Source: Pseudomonadota bacterium (lineage in GTDB: Bacteria; Pseudomonadota; Gammaproteobacteria; Burkholderiales; Rhodocyclaceae). From it: a stretch of 31,034 nucleotides of DNA. The stretch covers positions 1 through 31,034 of the forward strand of contig JAJZPJ010000005.1 of assembly GCA_021811225.1 (NCBI GenBank). The letters are read 5' to 3'. Position numbers and translations under genes: made by a program. Below, one piece after another: positions 1 through 8,921 of the stretch. The notes under the pieces are model-generated. The model saw only the letters and a program-made list of their open reading frames with translations. It was not told the DNA's origin and did not search any database. The first letter of the stretch is position 1, and every line of letters starts with the position of its first letter.

Positions 1-1124
1 AGACGCTCGAAGACCTCGCGCGCCTCGCGCAATGGCAGCGCCATGACGTCGCTGTTCAAGCCGCCGAGCGCGGCGGATTCCAGGGCGACATTGGGGGCGA
101 GCAGGCGGGCCACGTCCTCGGCGGTGATTTCCTCCTCGATGGCGGTGAGCGCCAGCGACTTGACCGCGCCCTTCAGTTCGCCGTAGCCGCCCGGCCAGAG
201 GTGCTGGCGCAGGGCGTTCAGGGCGCCGGTGGACAAGCGGCGCGGCGCGATTTCACCGGCTTCGCAAAGGTGCGTGAGCAGATGGACGGAAATCTCAGGA
301 ATCTCGTCGCGCAGTTCGAACAACGTCGGCGCACCCAGCCAGACCGAGAACAGGCGTTCGAGCTGCGTTTCTTCCCAGCCCTGCGCCAGCAGCGCCGCGT
401 TGTCGAGCGCGGTGGCCGCCGCCAGATGCAGACCGAACTTCTCCAGCCGTTCGGCGGCGAACAGCAGATTCTTTTGCTGCAGGCGGCTCAGGCGGCCGAG
501 TTCCTCCGCGTAGAGCACGCCGCCGGCCGCGCCCTGCAATATTTCCAGGGTCAGGGGTGCGCTGTCCTGGGACAAGTCGATCCAGGACTTGCCCGGCACG
601 TGCAGGGTGCGCGCGGCCAATTCGACGATGCCGCCCGGCGCCGACTTGAGCATCACGATGCGGCTCTTGGCGGCCAGTTGTTCGAGCCGCCGCTTGAGAT
701 CCCGCAGCGGCGCCGAGCGCCCGAAGGCGGCCAGGGAAAGGCTGGCGGTCGCGGCGACCGGCGCCTTGGCCAGCGCGCGCTTGACCGCGGCGAGCAGCTT
801 TTGCAGGGCGATCGGCTTCTCCAGGAAATCCATCGCGCCGATCCTGGTCGCCTCCACCGCCGTGTCGATGGTGCCGTGACCGGACATCATGATCACCGGC
901 ATGTTGAGCTTGCCGGTGCCGGCCCACTCCTTCAGCAGGGTGATGCCGTCGCTGTCGGGCATCCAGATGTCGAGCAGCACCAGGTCGGGACGCTCCGCCT
1001 CCCGCGCGGCGCGTGCGGCGGCGGCGCTGCCGGCCAGCACCACGTCGTAGCCTTCGTCGCGCAAAATCTCCGAGAGCAACTCGCGGATGCCCATTTCGTC
1101 GTCGACCACCAGTATTTGAGACAT
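1..1124 (-). CDS. ntrX: NtrX-type response regulator with degenerate AAA+ domain (partial, 3' end outside window)
   Basis: Response regulator paired with the NtrY histidine kinase encoded directly upstream. The first 374 residues are visible. Residues 1-120 form a receiver domain: acidic pocket VVDDE at 6-10, phospho-acceptor Asp52 in LLDIWMPDSDG, the conserved MMSGHG and the Lys of EKPI. The centre aligns with the sigma54-activator AAA+ domain but is decayed: the Walker A region reads LKSAPGGIVELAAR, no GAFTGA loop is present, and the Walker B region reads GGVLYAEELGRL instead of GGTLFLDEIG. The visible end (LPLREAREVFER) matches the linker before a Fis-type helix-turn-helix, which lies outside. 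The ATG start is 8 nt past the ntrY stop. The family call is firm. That it no longer activates sigma54 is inference from the missing motifs. Confidence 0.93.
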   Translation of the reverse strand, partial: MSQILVVDDEMGIRELLSEILRDEGYDVVLAGSAAAARAAREAERPDLVLLDIWMPDSDGITLLKEWAGTGKLNMPVIMMSGHGTIDTAVEATRIGAMDFLEKPIALQKLLAAVKRALAKAPVAATASLSLAAFGRSAPLRDLKRRLEQLAAKSRIVMLKSAPGGIVELAARTLHVPGKSWIDLSQDSAPLTLEILQGAAGGVLYAEELGRLSRLQQKNLLFAAERLEKFGLHLAAATALDNAALLAQGWEETQLERLFSVWLGAPTLFELRDEIPEISVHLLTHLCEAGEIAPRRLSTGALNALRQHLWPGGYGELKGAVKSLALTAIEEEITAEDVARLLAPNVALESAALGGLNSDVMALPLREAREVFER

Positions 1125-1132
1125 AGCTTCCG

Positions 1133-3274
1133 TCAATGATATTGGCTAAATGAAGGGGCGTTCGCCGGCTCGTCGCCTGCCGCCAGCGGCAGGCGGATCG
1201 TCACCTCGGCGCCGCGCGGCGACCGATTGGCGATCCTGATCTCGCCGTGATGTTCGTCGATGATCTTCTTGACGATCGCCAGACCCAGGCCCGTGCCCCT
1301 GACTTTGGTGGTGACGTAGGGCTCGAAAGCGCGCGCCAGGATCGGCGAGGGAAAGCCGCCGCCGTTGTCGCGTACCGAGAGCAGCGCCGCCCTGCCCTCC
1401 TGCCTCGTCGTCACCAGGATCTCGGGCCGCGGCTCTTCCTGCAGCGCGTCCGCCGCGTTCGCCAGCAGATTGTGGATCACCTGGCGCAGCTGGGTCTCGT
1501 CGCCCGAGACCCGGGGCAGATCGGCGGACAGCTCGGCCAGGATCCTGACCTGAGAGGTCTCGTAGAGCGTCAGCACCTCGCCCACCAGGGCGTTGAGGTC
1601 GAGCGAGCGCAATTGCGGCGGCGGCGAGCGCGCGTAGTCGCGGAAGTCGTTGACCATGCTCTTCATCGCCTCGACCTGATTGACGATGGTCCGGGTCGCC
1701 CGCTCGAGCAGTTCGCGCGCATCCGGGTCGAGCTTGTCCGCGAGCTTGTGCTGCAGGCGCTCGGCCGAGAGCTGGATCGGCGTCAGCGGATTCTTGATCT
1801 CGTGGGCGAGACGGCGCGCCACCTCGCCCCAGGCCGCCGAGCGTTGCGCCGCGATCAGGTAGGTGATGTCGTCGAAGACCACCACCAGGCCGCCGCCGCC
1901 CGCCTCGGGCAGGGTCGAGCCGCGCAGCAGCAGCACCTGCGGTGCCGCCGCCTGGCGTTCGATTTCGATCTGCTGCTGCCATTCGCCGGCGTGCTCGAAG
2001 CCCTCGCGGATCGCCGTCTTGAGCTCGTCGTGGCCCGGCCACTGGTCGAGCGGCAGTCCCGCCACCGCGGTCAGATCATCGCCCAGGATGGCGTAGGCGC
2101 CGCGATTGGCGGCGCGCAGCAGGAAGTCGCGGTCGAAGGCCAGCACCCCCGCCGAGAGGTTGGCCAGGACGCTCTCCAGGTAGGCCCGCGCCGCCTCCAG
2201 TCCGGCCCGGTGGCGATCCGCCTCGCGCCGGGCGTCGTCCAGCTGGCGCGTCATGCGGTTGAACGATTGCGTCAGCACGCCCAGTTCGTCGGGCGTCTCC
2301 AGCGCGGCGCGCGGCGAGAAGTCGCCCGCCGCCACCGCCTGGGTGCCCTCGGCCAGGATCAACAACGGGGCCGCCAGCCGCTGCGCCAGGAAGAAGGCCA
2401 GCGCGATGGCGGCGAACAGCGCCAGGAGCAGGGTCAGGGTCAGGGTCAGGACGTAGATATGCTTCAGCCCCTCGCGGCCGAGCGACAGTTCCTGATAGTC
2501 GCGGTGGGCCGCCTCCACGATCCCCGCGCTGCGGGCGATCGAGGGCGCCACCGCCTGGGTGAGCTGCAGCACGCGCGTCTCCACCGACAGCGCGCCGCCG
2601 GTGACCGGCACCAGCACGCGCAGGGTGAGGCCGGTCGCGGCGTCGCCCTCGATCAGCGACAGGCCGCGCCCCTGCCGCACCTGGCGCAACTGCACGGCGT
2701 TGGGCAACTCGGGCAGCAGCTGGCCGATCTCGCCCGAGCTGGTCGCCAGCACCCGGCCGCCGGCCGAAAACAGCGTCGCGCTCTGCGCGCCGGCCTGCTC
2801 GCGCATCCGGTTCAGCCGCGCCGGACTGTCCGACTGTGGGTCGCCCAGGTCGAGCGCCATGTTGCGCGCCTTGTCCGCCAGTTCGCCGAGCAGGCTGTCG
2901 AGCACGTTGCGGCCGAGGTCCAGCCCGCCTTCCAGGGCCGACTCGACGCGCACGTCGAACCAGGACTCGATGCTATTGACCACGAACTGCATCGACACCG
3001 CATACACCAGGGCGCCGGGCAGCACCGCCATCAAGGCCAGCATCAGGAGCAGGCGCGACTTCAGGCGCGAACCGAACACCCCTTGCCGATATTCGCGCCA
3101 CAGGGCGAACAACTGCACCACCACCAGCGCCAGCAGGGCCACCGCGATCACCGCGTTGAGGCCGAGCAGCAGCGGATAGTCGCGCGCGAACAGCGCCGTG
3201 TTGGCGCTGGCCGAGGCCAGCAGGAAGAGCATGATCGCGGCGACCGCGGCGGCGACGATGACCAGGATCTTCAT
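1133..3274 (-). CDS. ntrY: NtrY-type membrane sensor histidine kinase
   Basis: Membrane histidine kinase of 713 residues, full NtrY length. Three hydrophobic segments lie near residues 1-25, 35-60 and 78-98, followed by an extracytoplasmic stretch to about 270, a fourth membrane segment (about 272-296), a HAMP linker, a PAS-like domain (about 365-475), a HisKA domain with the phospho-acceptor His491 in LAHEIKNPLTP, and a HATPase domain with DNGGGF and GTGLGLAIVKK. Its ATG overlaps the stop of the DUF4390 gene (ATGA), so translation is coupled. NtrYX systems respond to nitrogen or redox state in various proteobacteria; the signal here cannot be read from sequence. A hexanucleotide repeat lies in the fourth membrane segment. 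Confidence 0.95.
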   Translation of the reverse strand: MKILVIVAAAVAAIMLFLLASASANTALFARDYPLLLGLNAVIAVALLALVVVQLFALWREYRQGVFGSRLKSRLLLMLALMAVLPGALVYAVSMQFVVNSIESWFDVRVESALEGGLDLGRNVLDSLLGELADKARNMALDLGDPQSDSPARLNRMREQAGAQSATLFSAGGRVLATSSGEIGQLLPELPNAVQLRQVRQGRGLSLIEGDAATGLTLRVLVPVTGGALSVETRVLQLTQAVAPSIARSAGIVEAAHRDYQELSLGREGLKHIYVLTLTLTLLLALFAAIALAFFLAQRLAAPLLILAEGTQAVAAGDFSPRAALETPDELGVLTQSFNRMTRQLDDARREADRHRAGLEAARAYLESVLANLSAGVLAFDRDFLLRAANRGAYAILGDDLTAVAGLPLDQWPGHDELKTAIREGFEHAGEWQQQIEIERQAAAPQVLLLRGSTLPEAGGGGLVVVFDDITYLIAAQRSAAWGEVARRLAHEIKNPLTPIQLSAERLQHKLADKLDPDARELLERATRTIVNQVEAMKSMVNDFRDYARSPPPQLRSLDLNALVGEVLTLYETSQVRILAELSADLPRVSGDETQLRQVIHNLLANAADALQEEPRPEILVTTRQEGRAALLSVRDNGGGFPSPILARAFEPYVTTKVRGTGLGLAIVKKIIDEHHGEIRIANRSPRGAEVTIRLPLAAGDEPANAPSFSQYH

Positions 3275-3906
3275 TTCGGCGCGTGCCCTTCATCCGCGGC
3301 TCCGGGAACGAACTGCCAGTGCAGGGTCTGCGCGTCGATCTGCCAGTCGCTGTTGGCGATGGCGTCGACCTGGAAGGGCTTGGGCAGTTGCTGGCGGTCG
3401 AGCGACAGGCGCAGCTCCGCCTGGTAGGTGTCGCCCTCCTTGACCGCGCTCTTGGCGACCACCGGCAGGGCGAAGACGCGCGACATGACGCGCAGCGCTT
3501 CGCCCAGGCTGGCGAAGTTCTGGTACAGCGGGCCGTTGGCGAGCCGGTACTGGCGCGTCAGGGCGTCGTAGGACAGGCGGTAGTTGATGGTCTTGCTGGC
3601 GATATGCTCGTTCGCCCAGTACCAGCGGTTGCGCGTCAGATTGAACTCGAGCAGGAAATAGAGCGGCATGCCGCGCGAGACGGCCTCCTCGAGATGGGGG
3701 CCGAGCTCGACCTTGAACTCCGCGCTGAGCAGGTAGGAGTTGTCGCCCGCGCTCAAGTGGGCGCTGACCGGCTCGATCGTGCCTGCCCGGGCGTGCAGCG
3801 GCAGGCAGATCAGGGCCAGCACGACCAGCAGCCAGCGCGGCCGGCGTAGCGAATGGCGAACGGGTTCAGCCGCGCTTTTGCAGCAGTGCATAGAAGAAAC
3901 CGTCAT
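3271..3906 (-). CDS. DUF4390-family exported protein
   Basis: A protein of about 211 residues matching the DUF4390 family that precedes ntrY in many betaproteobacteria. An N-terminal basic stretch followed by a hydrophobic run ending in HARA looks like a signal peptide, with the mature part starting at GTIEPV. The body is a soluble beta-rich domain with no catalytic motif I recognise. The frame stays open to 4095, but that would put nearly 230 nt inside rsmB; the ATG at 3906, or the one at 3891, gives a signal peptide at the N terminus and a short overlap with the rsmB end. Neither has a strong ribosome binding site, so the start is uncertain. Function unknown; location suggests an envelope role linked to NtrY. 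Confidence 0.85.
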   Translation of the reverse strand: MTVSSMHCCKSAAEPVRHSLRRPRWLLVVLALICLPLHARAGTIEPVSAHLSAGDNSYLLSAEFKVELGPHLEEAVSRGMPLYFLLEFNLTRNRWYWANEHIASKTINYRLSYDALTRQYRLANGPLYQNFASLGEALRVMSRVFALPVVAKSAVKEGDTYQAELRLSLDRQQLPKPFQVDAIANSDWQIDAQTLHWQFVPGAADEGHAPK

Positions 3907-5191
3907 GTTCCGCTTGCGGCACGAGTTGCCAACCGGTTTGCCCTTGTGGTGCCCCCCCTGTGCCGATCGGAACGAGCAGCGCATCGGCGTGGCGCGCAGC
4001 GAGAGCGGCGACCTGCTGCGCATTTTCCTGCGGGAAAAGCGAACAGGTACAGTAGAGCATTCTGCCACCGGGAGCGAGTACGCGCCACAGCGCATCGGCG
4101 ATCTCGGCCTGGGTGCGGCCGAAACCGGCGAGGTCGGCCTCGCGCCGCAGCCACTTGATGTCGGGATGGCGACGCACCACGCCCGAGGCCGAGCAGGGGA
4201 CGTCGGCCAGGATGCGCTCGAACGGCCGGCCGTCCCACCAGTCGTCGGTCTTCCGGCAGTCCGCGGTCCGGATGGCGGCCGCGAGGCCGAGACGGCTCAG
4301 GTTCTCGGCGATGCGCGCGGTGCGGCCGGCGTCGGCGTCGAGCGCCAGCAGGTCGGCGTCGGCCAGTTCCAGAATATGCGCGCTCTTGCCGCCGGGGGCG
4401 GCGCAGGCGTCGAGCACGCGCATGCCGTCGCCGGCGCCGAGCAGCACCGCTGCCCGCTGCGCGCCCCAGTCCTGGACCGAGAGCCGGCCCTCGCCGAAGC
4501 CCGGCAGCCGCTCCACCGGCACGGGCTTGTCCACCAGGATGGCGCTCTCGTCGAGGGCGCGCGCGGCGATGCCGGCCGCGGCAAACGCGGCGAGACAGGC
4601 GGCGACATCGCCGCGCCGGCGGTTGACCCGCAAGCTCAGCGGCGGGCGGGCGTTGCCGGCGGCGAGAATGTCTTGCCACTGCGCCGGGTAGTTCTCGCGC
4701 AGCGCCGCGATCCACCACAGCGGATGCTGATGGCGGGCGAGCGGGTCGGCGTCGGCCGCGGCCTCCAGTTCCGGGCGCCGTCTCAGGTAGTTGCGCAGCA
4801 GCGCGTTGGCCAGCGCCTTGAACCGGCCGCGACCGATGCGTGCCGCGGCGGCCACCGCCTGATCGACCGTGGTGTGGCCGTCCTCGGGCCGGGCGTCGAG
4901 CCGATACAGCGCCGCCAGCAGCAAGGCGCGCAGGCGCGCCTCCCTGAGCGGTTCGCGCAACAGCCGGTTGAGCAGGAAGTCGCCCCGGCCGTAGCGGCGC
5001 AGCGCGCCGTAGGCGAGATCCTGCACCGCGCCGCGGCTCGGCCCGGCCAGATCGGGATGGCTGCGCCAGCAGGCGGCCAGCGCCGCGTCGAGGTTGCGTC
5101 CGGCGAACACCGCGGCGATCGCCGTCGCGGCGAGATCGAGCGCGTGCGCGAGGGAGTCTGGGGGAAGGGGATGGTCTGGCATCGGCGTCAT
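3866..5191 (-). CDS. rsmB: 16S rRNA (cytosine-967 C5)-methyltransferase
   Basis: RsmB (Sun) methylates C967 of 16S rRNA with S-adenosylmethionine. About 441 residues from the ATG at 5191, near the usual size. The N-terminal part is a NusB-like helical RNA-binding domain (AYGALRRYGRGDFLLNRLL). The C-terminal Rossmann methyltransferase has the SAM motif LDACAAPGGKSAHILE and both catalytic cysteines: DVPCSASGVVRRHPDIKW and LYCTCSLFPQEN. The frame is open upstream to 5335, but that would overlap fmt; 5191 lies 38 nt beyond the fmt stop and is preferred, with a second ATG at 5182. The ribosome binding site is weak, which fits translation following from fmt. The gene order def-fmt-rsmB is common in proteobacteria. 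Confidence 0.95.
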   Translation of the reverse strand: MTPMPDHPLPPDSLAHALDLAATAIAAVFAGRNLDAALAACWRSHPDLAGPSRGAVQDLAYGALRRYGRGDFLLNRLLREPLREARLRALLLAALYRLDARPEDGHTTVDQAVAAAARIGRGRFKALANALLRNYLRRRPELEAAADADPLARHQHPLWWIAALRENYPAQWQDILAAGNARPPLSLRVNRRRGDVAACLAAFAAAGIAARALDESAILVDKPVPVERLPGFGEGRLSVQDWGAQRAAVLLGAGDGMRVLDACAAPGGKSAHILELADADLLALDADAGRTARIAENLSRLGLAAAIRTADCRKTDDWWDGRPFERILADVPCSASGVVRRHPDIKWLRREADLAGFGRTQAEIADALWRVLAPGGRMLYCTCSLFPQENAQQVAALAARHADALLVPIGTGGAPQGQTGWQLVPQAEHDGFFYALLQKRG

Positions 5192-5229
5192 CGTAGCAGA
5201 CGGTGTCTGCCCGACGGCCCCGGGCGGAT

Positions 5230-6162
5230 TCAGGCGCCGGGAGAAAAAATCTCGCCCGGATTGAGCGCGAAGCCGCGCAGGAACTCTCCGGCCGTCAGGC
5301 GCCGGCTGCCGGGCTTCTGCAGCTCGGTCAGGCATAGCGCGCCGTCGCCGCAGGCGACGACGATGCCGGCATCATCGACCGAGAGCACCTCGCCCGGCGC
5401 GCCCGAGGCGGCGTTCGCCGCCACGCCCGCCCGCCAGATCTTCAGCGGCGTCTCCCGGATCGTTGCGCTGGCGGCCGGGAAGGGATCGAAGGCCCGCACC
5501 TGGCGCGCCAGCTCGGTGGCCGGCCGGCGCCAGTCCAACGCCGCCTCGGCCTTGGAAATCTTCGCGGCGTAGCAGACACCCTCGGCCGGCTGGGGGACGG
5601 GAACCAATGACCCGGGCTGCCCCAGCGCTTCGACGATCAGCGCGGCGCCCAGCGCGGCGAGCTTGTCGTGCAGCGTCGCGGCGGTGTCGGTCGGCTCGAT
5701 CGCGAGCGAGCGCTGCAGCAGCATCGCCCCGGTGTCGAGGCCGGCGTCCATCTGCATCAGGGTGATGCCGGTGTCGCGATCGCCGGCCAGGATCGCCCGC
5801 TGGATCGGCGCCGCACCGCGCCAGCGCGGCAGCAGCGAGGCGTGGATGTTGATGCAGCCCAGGCGCGGCAGGGCTAGCACCGCTTGCGGCAGGATCAGGC
5901 CGTAGGCCGCCACCACCATCAGGTCGGCGCCGGCGGCGCGGATCGGTTCGTGACTGGCCGGATCTCTCAGCCGCTCCGGTTGATAGACGGGCAGGCCGTG
6001 CTGCAGCGCGAGTCGCTTCACGGCGCTCGCGGCGAGCTTCATGCCGCGGCCGGCCGGCCGGTCCGGCTGGGTGAGCACCAGCGCCACCCGGTGGCCGGCG
6101 GCGAGGATGGCCGAGAGCGCCGCCGCGGCGAATTCCGGGGTGCCGGCGAAGACGATGTTCAA
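5230..6162 (-). CDS. fmt: Methionyl-tRNA formyltransferase
   Basis: Transfers a formyl group from 10-formyltetrahydrofolate to initiator Met-tRNA. 310 residues, matching the usual length of about 315. The N terminus NIVFAGTPEFAAAAL, the catalytic block NIHASLLPRWRGAAPIQ (Asn and His) and the DTGITLMQMDAGLDTGAML segment are all present, followed by the C-terminal OB-type domain. The start is a TTG at 6162-6160 that overlaps the def stop as TTGA, giving translational coupling; no ATG near this position keeps the conserved N terminus. A longer open frame toward 6744 only runs over def and is not used. Confidence 0.96.
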   Translation of the reverse strand: MNIVFAGTPEFAAAALSAILAAGHRVALVLTQPDRPAGRGMKLAASAVKRLALQHGLPVYQPERLRDPASHEPIRAAGADLMVVAAYGLILPQAVLALPRLGCINIHASLLPRWRGAAPIQRAILAGDRDTGITLMQMDAGLDTGAMLLQRSLAIEPTDTAATLHDKLAALGAALIVEALGQPGSLVPVPQPAEGVCYAAKISKAEAALDWRRPATELARQVRAFDPFPAASATIRETPLKIWRAGVAANAASGAPGEVLSVDDAGIVVACGDGALCLTELQKPGSRRLTAGEFLRGFALNPGEIFSPGA

Positions 6163-6665
6163 GCGGTGATCCGGGCGTGCTGCTTGATGAACTTGCTCTT
6201 GATCCGCGTCTGCTTCAGGCGCGACAGATATTCGACGAACACCTTGCCCTGCAGATGGTCCATCTCGTGCTGTATGCACACCGCCAGCATGCCCTCGGCT
6301 TCCAGTTCGAAGGGCTGGCCGGAGAGATCCAGCGCGCGCACGCGGATCCAGGCGCTGCGGCTGACCGAATCGTAGATGCCCGGCACCGACAGGCAGCCCT
6401 CCTCGCCTTCGCATTCGCCCTCGCGCTCGAGGATCTCCGGATTGATGAACACCTGCAGTTGCGACTTGTCCTCGGAGACGTCGATGACGATCAGCCGGCG
6501 GTGCACATCGACCTGGGTCGCGGCCAGACCGACGCCGGGCGCGGCGTACATGGTCTCGGCCATGTCGGCGGCGAGCCGTCGGACTTCGGCGTCGACGCGC
6601 TCGATCGGCGCCGCGATTTTGTGCAAGCGCTGATCGGGGTAGATCAGGATGGGCAGTAGGGCCAT
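6159..6665 (-). CDS. def: Peptide deformylase
   Basis: Removes the N-formyl group from nascent polypeptides. 168 residues with all three family motifs: GVGLAATQ at 44-51, EGCLSVPG with metal ligand Cys91, and QHEMDHLQG with metal ligands His133 and His137 and catalytic Glu134. The C-terminal tail QTRIKSKFIKQHARITA is somewhat basic. First gene of the leftward run def-fmt-rsmB-DUF4390-ntrY-ntrX and divergent from the LysM gene, so the promoter for much of this run probably lies in the intergenic gap just upstream. Confidence 0.97.
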   Translation of the reverse strand: MALLPILIYPDQRLHKIAAPIERVDAEVRRLAADMAETMYAAPGVGLAATQVDVHRRLIVIDVSEDKSQLQVFINPEILEREGECEGEEGCLSVPGIYDSVSRSAWIRVRALDLSGQPFELEAEGMLAVCIQHEMDHLQGKVFVEYLSRLKQTRIKSKFIKQHARITA

Positions 6666-6762
6666 GGGCTTGTGCTGTCAGGGGGTTGCAGTTGCCGGAT
6701 CGGGGAATTACATGCAAAATCGCACGCTGCATACGATTGCGCACGACCGGCGAGGTGCCACG
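6666..6762. promoter_or_regulatory. Divergent promoter region, def / LysM gene
   Basis: A 97-nt gap between two divergent genes. Rightward, TTGCCG at 6692-6697 and CAAAAT at 6715-6720 are separated by 17 nt, a weak sigma70-like pair for the LysM gene. Leftward, TGTAAT on the minus strand (6712-6707) is a good -10 for def but has no convincing -35. These are sequence guesses only. Confidence 0.4.
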
Positions 6763-7818
6763 ATGTTCCGCATTATATCTGCGCTGTTCCTGATTTTTTC
6801 AAGCCTGCTGCTGCCCGTCCGGTCGTCCCTGGCCGACCAGGGGCAGGCGCCGCAAGCGGTGCAACTGGCCGCGGACGCGCCCGCGCGCCACGTCGTCGTG
6901 CCCGGCGACACGCTCTGGGGCATCGCCGCGAAATTCCTCAAGGATCCCTTTCGCTGGCCGGAAATCTGGGGCTTTAACCGCGATCAGATCAGGAATCCGC
7001 ATCTCATCTATCCCGGCCAGGTGGTGGTGCTCGACACCAGCAGCGGCCGGCCGCAATTGAAGATCGAGGCGGCGGCGGAGCCGGTGGACAAGCTCGAACC
7101 GCGCATCTATTCGACGAAGAACCGGGACGCGATTCCCAGCATTCCCCAGAAGGATATCGAGCCCTTCCTCTCGGAACCGCTGGTGGTCGAGGCCCACGCC
7201 CTCGATCAGGCGCCGCGCGTCATCGCCATCCGGGGCGACCGCGTCTATGCCGGCGCCGGCGACACGGTCTATGTCACCGGCATCAAGACGCCGGCCGAGC
7301 TGTGGCAGGTCTATCGCCCGGGCAAGGCGCTGATCGATCCGGAAAGCCACGAAACGCTCGGCTACGAGGCGGTCTATCTCGGCACCGCGCGCGTCGTCAG
7401 CGCGGGAGAGCCGAGCACCGTCGCCATCCTCAGCTCGCGCCAGGAGATCGGCCGCGACGACCGCCTGGTGCCGGCCGTCCGGACCGGCACCCTCCATTAC
7501 GTGCCGCACGCGCCGGACAAGCCGATCGACGGCCGCATCATTTCCATCTACGACGGCGTCGGCGTCGGCGGCACCGATTCGATCGTGGCGCTGTCGCGCG
7601 GCAGCAAGGACGGCCTCGAGGTCGGCGACGTGCTGGCGATCTACAGCAGCGGCGCGCTGATCAGCGACCGCTTCGACGGCAAGAGCAAGACCTATCGCTT
7701 GCCCGACGAGAAGAACGGCCTGCTGTTCGTGTTCCGCGTCTTCGACCGGGTCTCCTACGCGCTGGTGATGAATTCCACCCGACCGGTGTCGGCCGGCGAT
7801 ATCGTCCGCAATCCCTGA
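6763..7818 (+). CDS. Secreted LysM-domain protein
   Basis: 351 residues. The N terminus is a signal peptide (MFRIISALFLIFSSLLL, likely cleaved after SSLA, residue 24), so the protein is exported. Residues about 43-93 form one LysM domain (HVVVPGDTLWGIAAKFL, PHLIYPGQVVVL), which binds peptidoglycan glycan strands. The remaining roughly 250 residues belong to the uncharacterised C-terminal region seen in betaproteobacterial LysM proteins encoded next to dprA; no peptidase or amidase motif was found. The ATG at 6763 was chosen over the upstream frame start at 6649 because it places the signal peptide at the N terminus and avoids overlap with def. dprA follows after 4 nt, so they are probably co-transcribed. 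Confidence 0.9.
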   Translation: MFRIISALFLIFSSLLLPVRSSLADQGQAPQAVQLAADAPARHVVVPGDTLWGIAAKFLKDPFRWPEIWGFNRDQIRNPHLIYPGQVVVLDTSSGRPQLKIEAAAEPVDKLEPRIYSTKNRDAIPSIPQKDIEPFLSEPLVVEAHALDQAPRVIAIRGDRVYAGAGDTVYVTGIKTPAELWQVYRPGKALIDPESHETLGYEAVYLGTARVVSAGEPSTVAILSSRQEIGRDDRLVPAVRTGTLHYVPHAPDKPIDGRIISIYDGVGVGGTDSIVALSRGSKDGLEVGDVLAIYSSGALISDRFDGKSKTYRLPDEKNGLLFVFRVFDRVSYALVMNSTRPVSAGDIVRNP

Positions 7819-7822
7819 GTTC

Positions 7823-8902
7823 GTGGCGGCCGACGGCAGCCTCGCCCCCTGGCTGCGGCTGACGCTGGCGCCGGGCGTCGGCGGCGAGACCCAGCGCCGT
7901 CTGCTCCAGGCCTTCGGTCTGCCCGAGGCGATCTTCGCTGCCGGCATGAAGGCGCTGGCCGGCGTCGTCGGAGCCGCTCCGGCCGAACGCCTGCTGGCCT
8001 TCGACGGTGCCGCCGAGATCGAAGCGGCGGTGACCTGGGCCGCCTCGCCCGGCAACCGCATCCTGACCCTGGCCGATGCCGACTATCCGCAGGCGCTGCT
8101 GGAGTGCGCCGATCCGCCGACGCTGATCTACCTGAAGGGCGAGGCCTCGCTGCTGAACGAACGCTGCCTGGCGATCGTCGGCAGCCGCAATCCCACTCCG
8201 CAGGGAGAGGCCAACGCCGTCGCCTTCGCCGGCGAGCTGGCCGCGGCGGGTTTCACCATCGTCAGCGGCCTGGCGCTGGGCATCGACGCGGCGGCGCATC
8301 GCGGCGCCCTGAAGGCCGGCGGCCACACCATCGCGGTGATCGGCACCGGCGCCGACCGCATCTATCCCGCCCGGAACCGGGAGCTGGCCCACGCGATCGG
8401 CGAGCGCGGCGCGATCCTCTCCGAATTTCCGCTCGGCACGCCGCCCCTGCCCGGCAACTTCCCGCGCCGCAACCGCCTGATCGCCGGCCTGTCGCGCGGC
8501 TGCCTGGTGGTCGAGGCGGCGGCGAAGAGCGGTTCGCTGATCACCGCCCGGCTGGCGGCAGAGTCCGGACGGGAGGTGTTCGCCATTCCGGGATCGATCC
8601 ATTCGCCGCTGTCCAAGGGCTGCCACCAGCTGATCCGTCAGGGCGCGAAGCTGGTCGACGCGGCCGGCGACGTGCTCGAAGAGCTGGGCTGGGCCTCGGC
8701 GAGACCGGCTGAACCGGCCCCCGCCGCCGCACCCGCGGCCGATGCGCTGCTCTCGGCCTTGGGCCGGGATCCTTGCACCCTCGACGTCCTCGCCGCCCGT
8801 GCCGGCTTGACGCCCGATGCGCTTCTTGCCATGCTGTTGCAACTGGAGCTCGAAGGCCACGTCGCCAGCCTGCCCGGCGGCCGCTATCAGCGCCTCAATT
8901 AA
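7823..8902 (+). CDS. dprA: DNA-processing protein DprA
   Basis: DprA (Smf) protects incoming single-stranded DNA and loads RecA during natural transformation; it is also kept in many non-competent bacteria. 359 residues from a GTG start 4 nt after the LysM gene. The Rossmann-like DprA domain shows LAIVGSRNPTPQGEANA, SGLALGIDAAAHRGAL, the PRRNRLIAGLSRGCLVVEA block and SGSLITARLAAESGREVFAIPGS. An Ala/Pro-rich linker leads to a short C-terminal winged-helix-like domain (about 305-359). No other competence gene is in this window. Confidence 0.95.
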   Translation: MAADGSLAPWLRLTLAPGVGGETQRRLLQAFGLPEAIFAAGMKALAGVVGAAPAERLLAFDGAAEIEAAVTWAASPGNRILTLADADYPQALLECADPPTLIYLKGEASLLNERCLAIVGSRNPTPQGEANAVAFAGELAAAGFTIVSGLALGIDAAAHRGALKAGGHTIAVIGTGADRIYPARNRELAHAIGERGAILSEFPLGTPPLPGNFPRRNRLIAGLSRGCLVVEAAAKSGSLITARLAAESGREVFAIPGSIHSPLSKGCHQLIRQGAKLVDAAGDVLEELGWASARPAEPAPAAAPAADALLSALGRDPCTLDVLAARAGLTPDALLAMLLQLELEGHVASLPGGRYQRLN

Positions 8903-8921
8903 GACCGAGAACACTGCCGCC

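Noticed and set aside
6163..6744. N-terminal extension of fmt up to 6744
   Set aside because: It reads through def in another frame; the conserved Fmt N terminus begins at the TTG at 6162.
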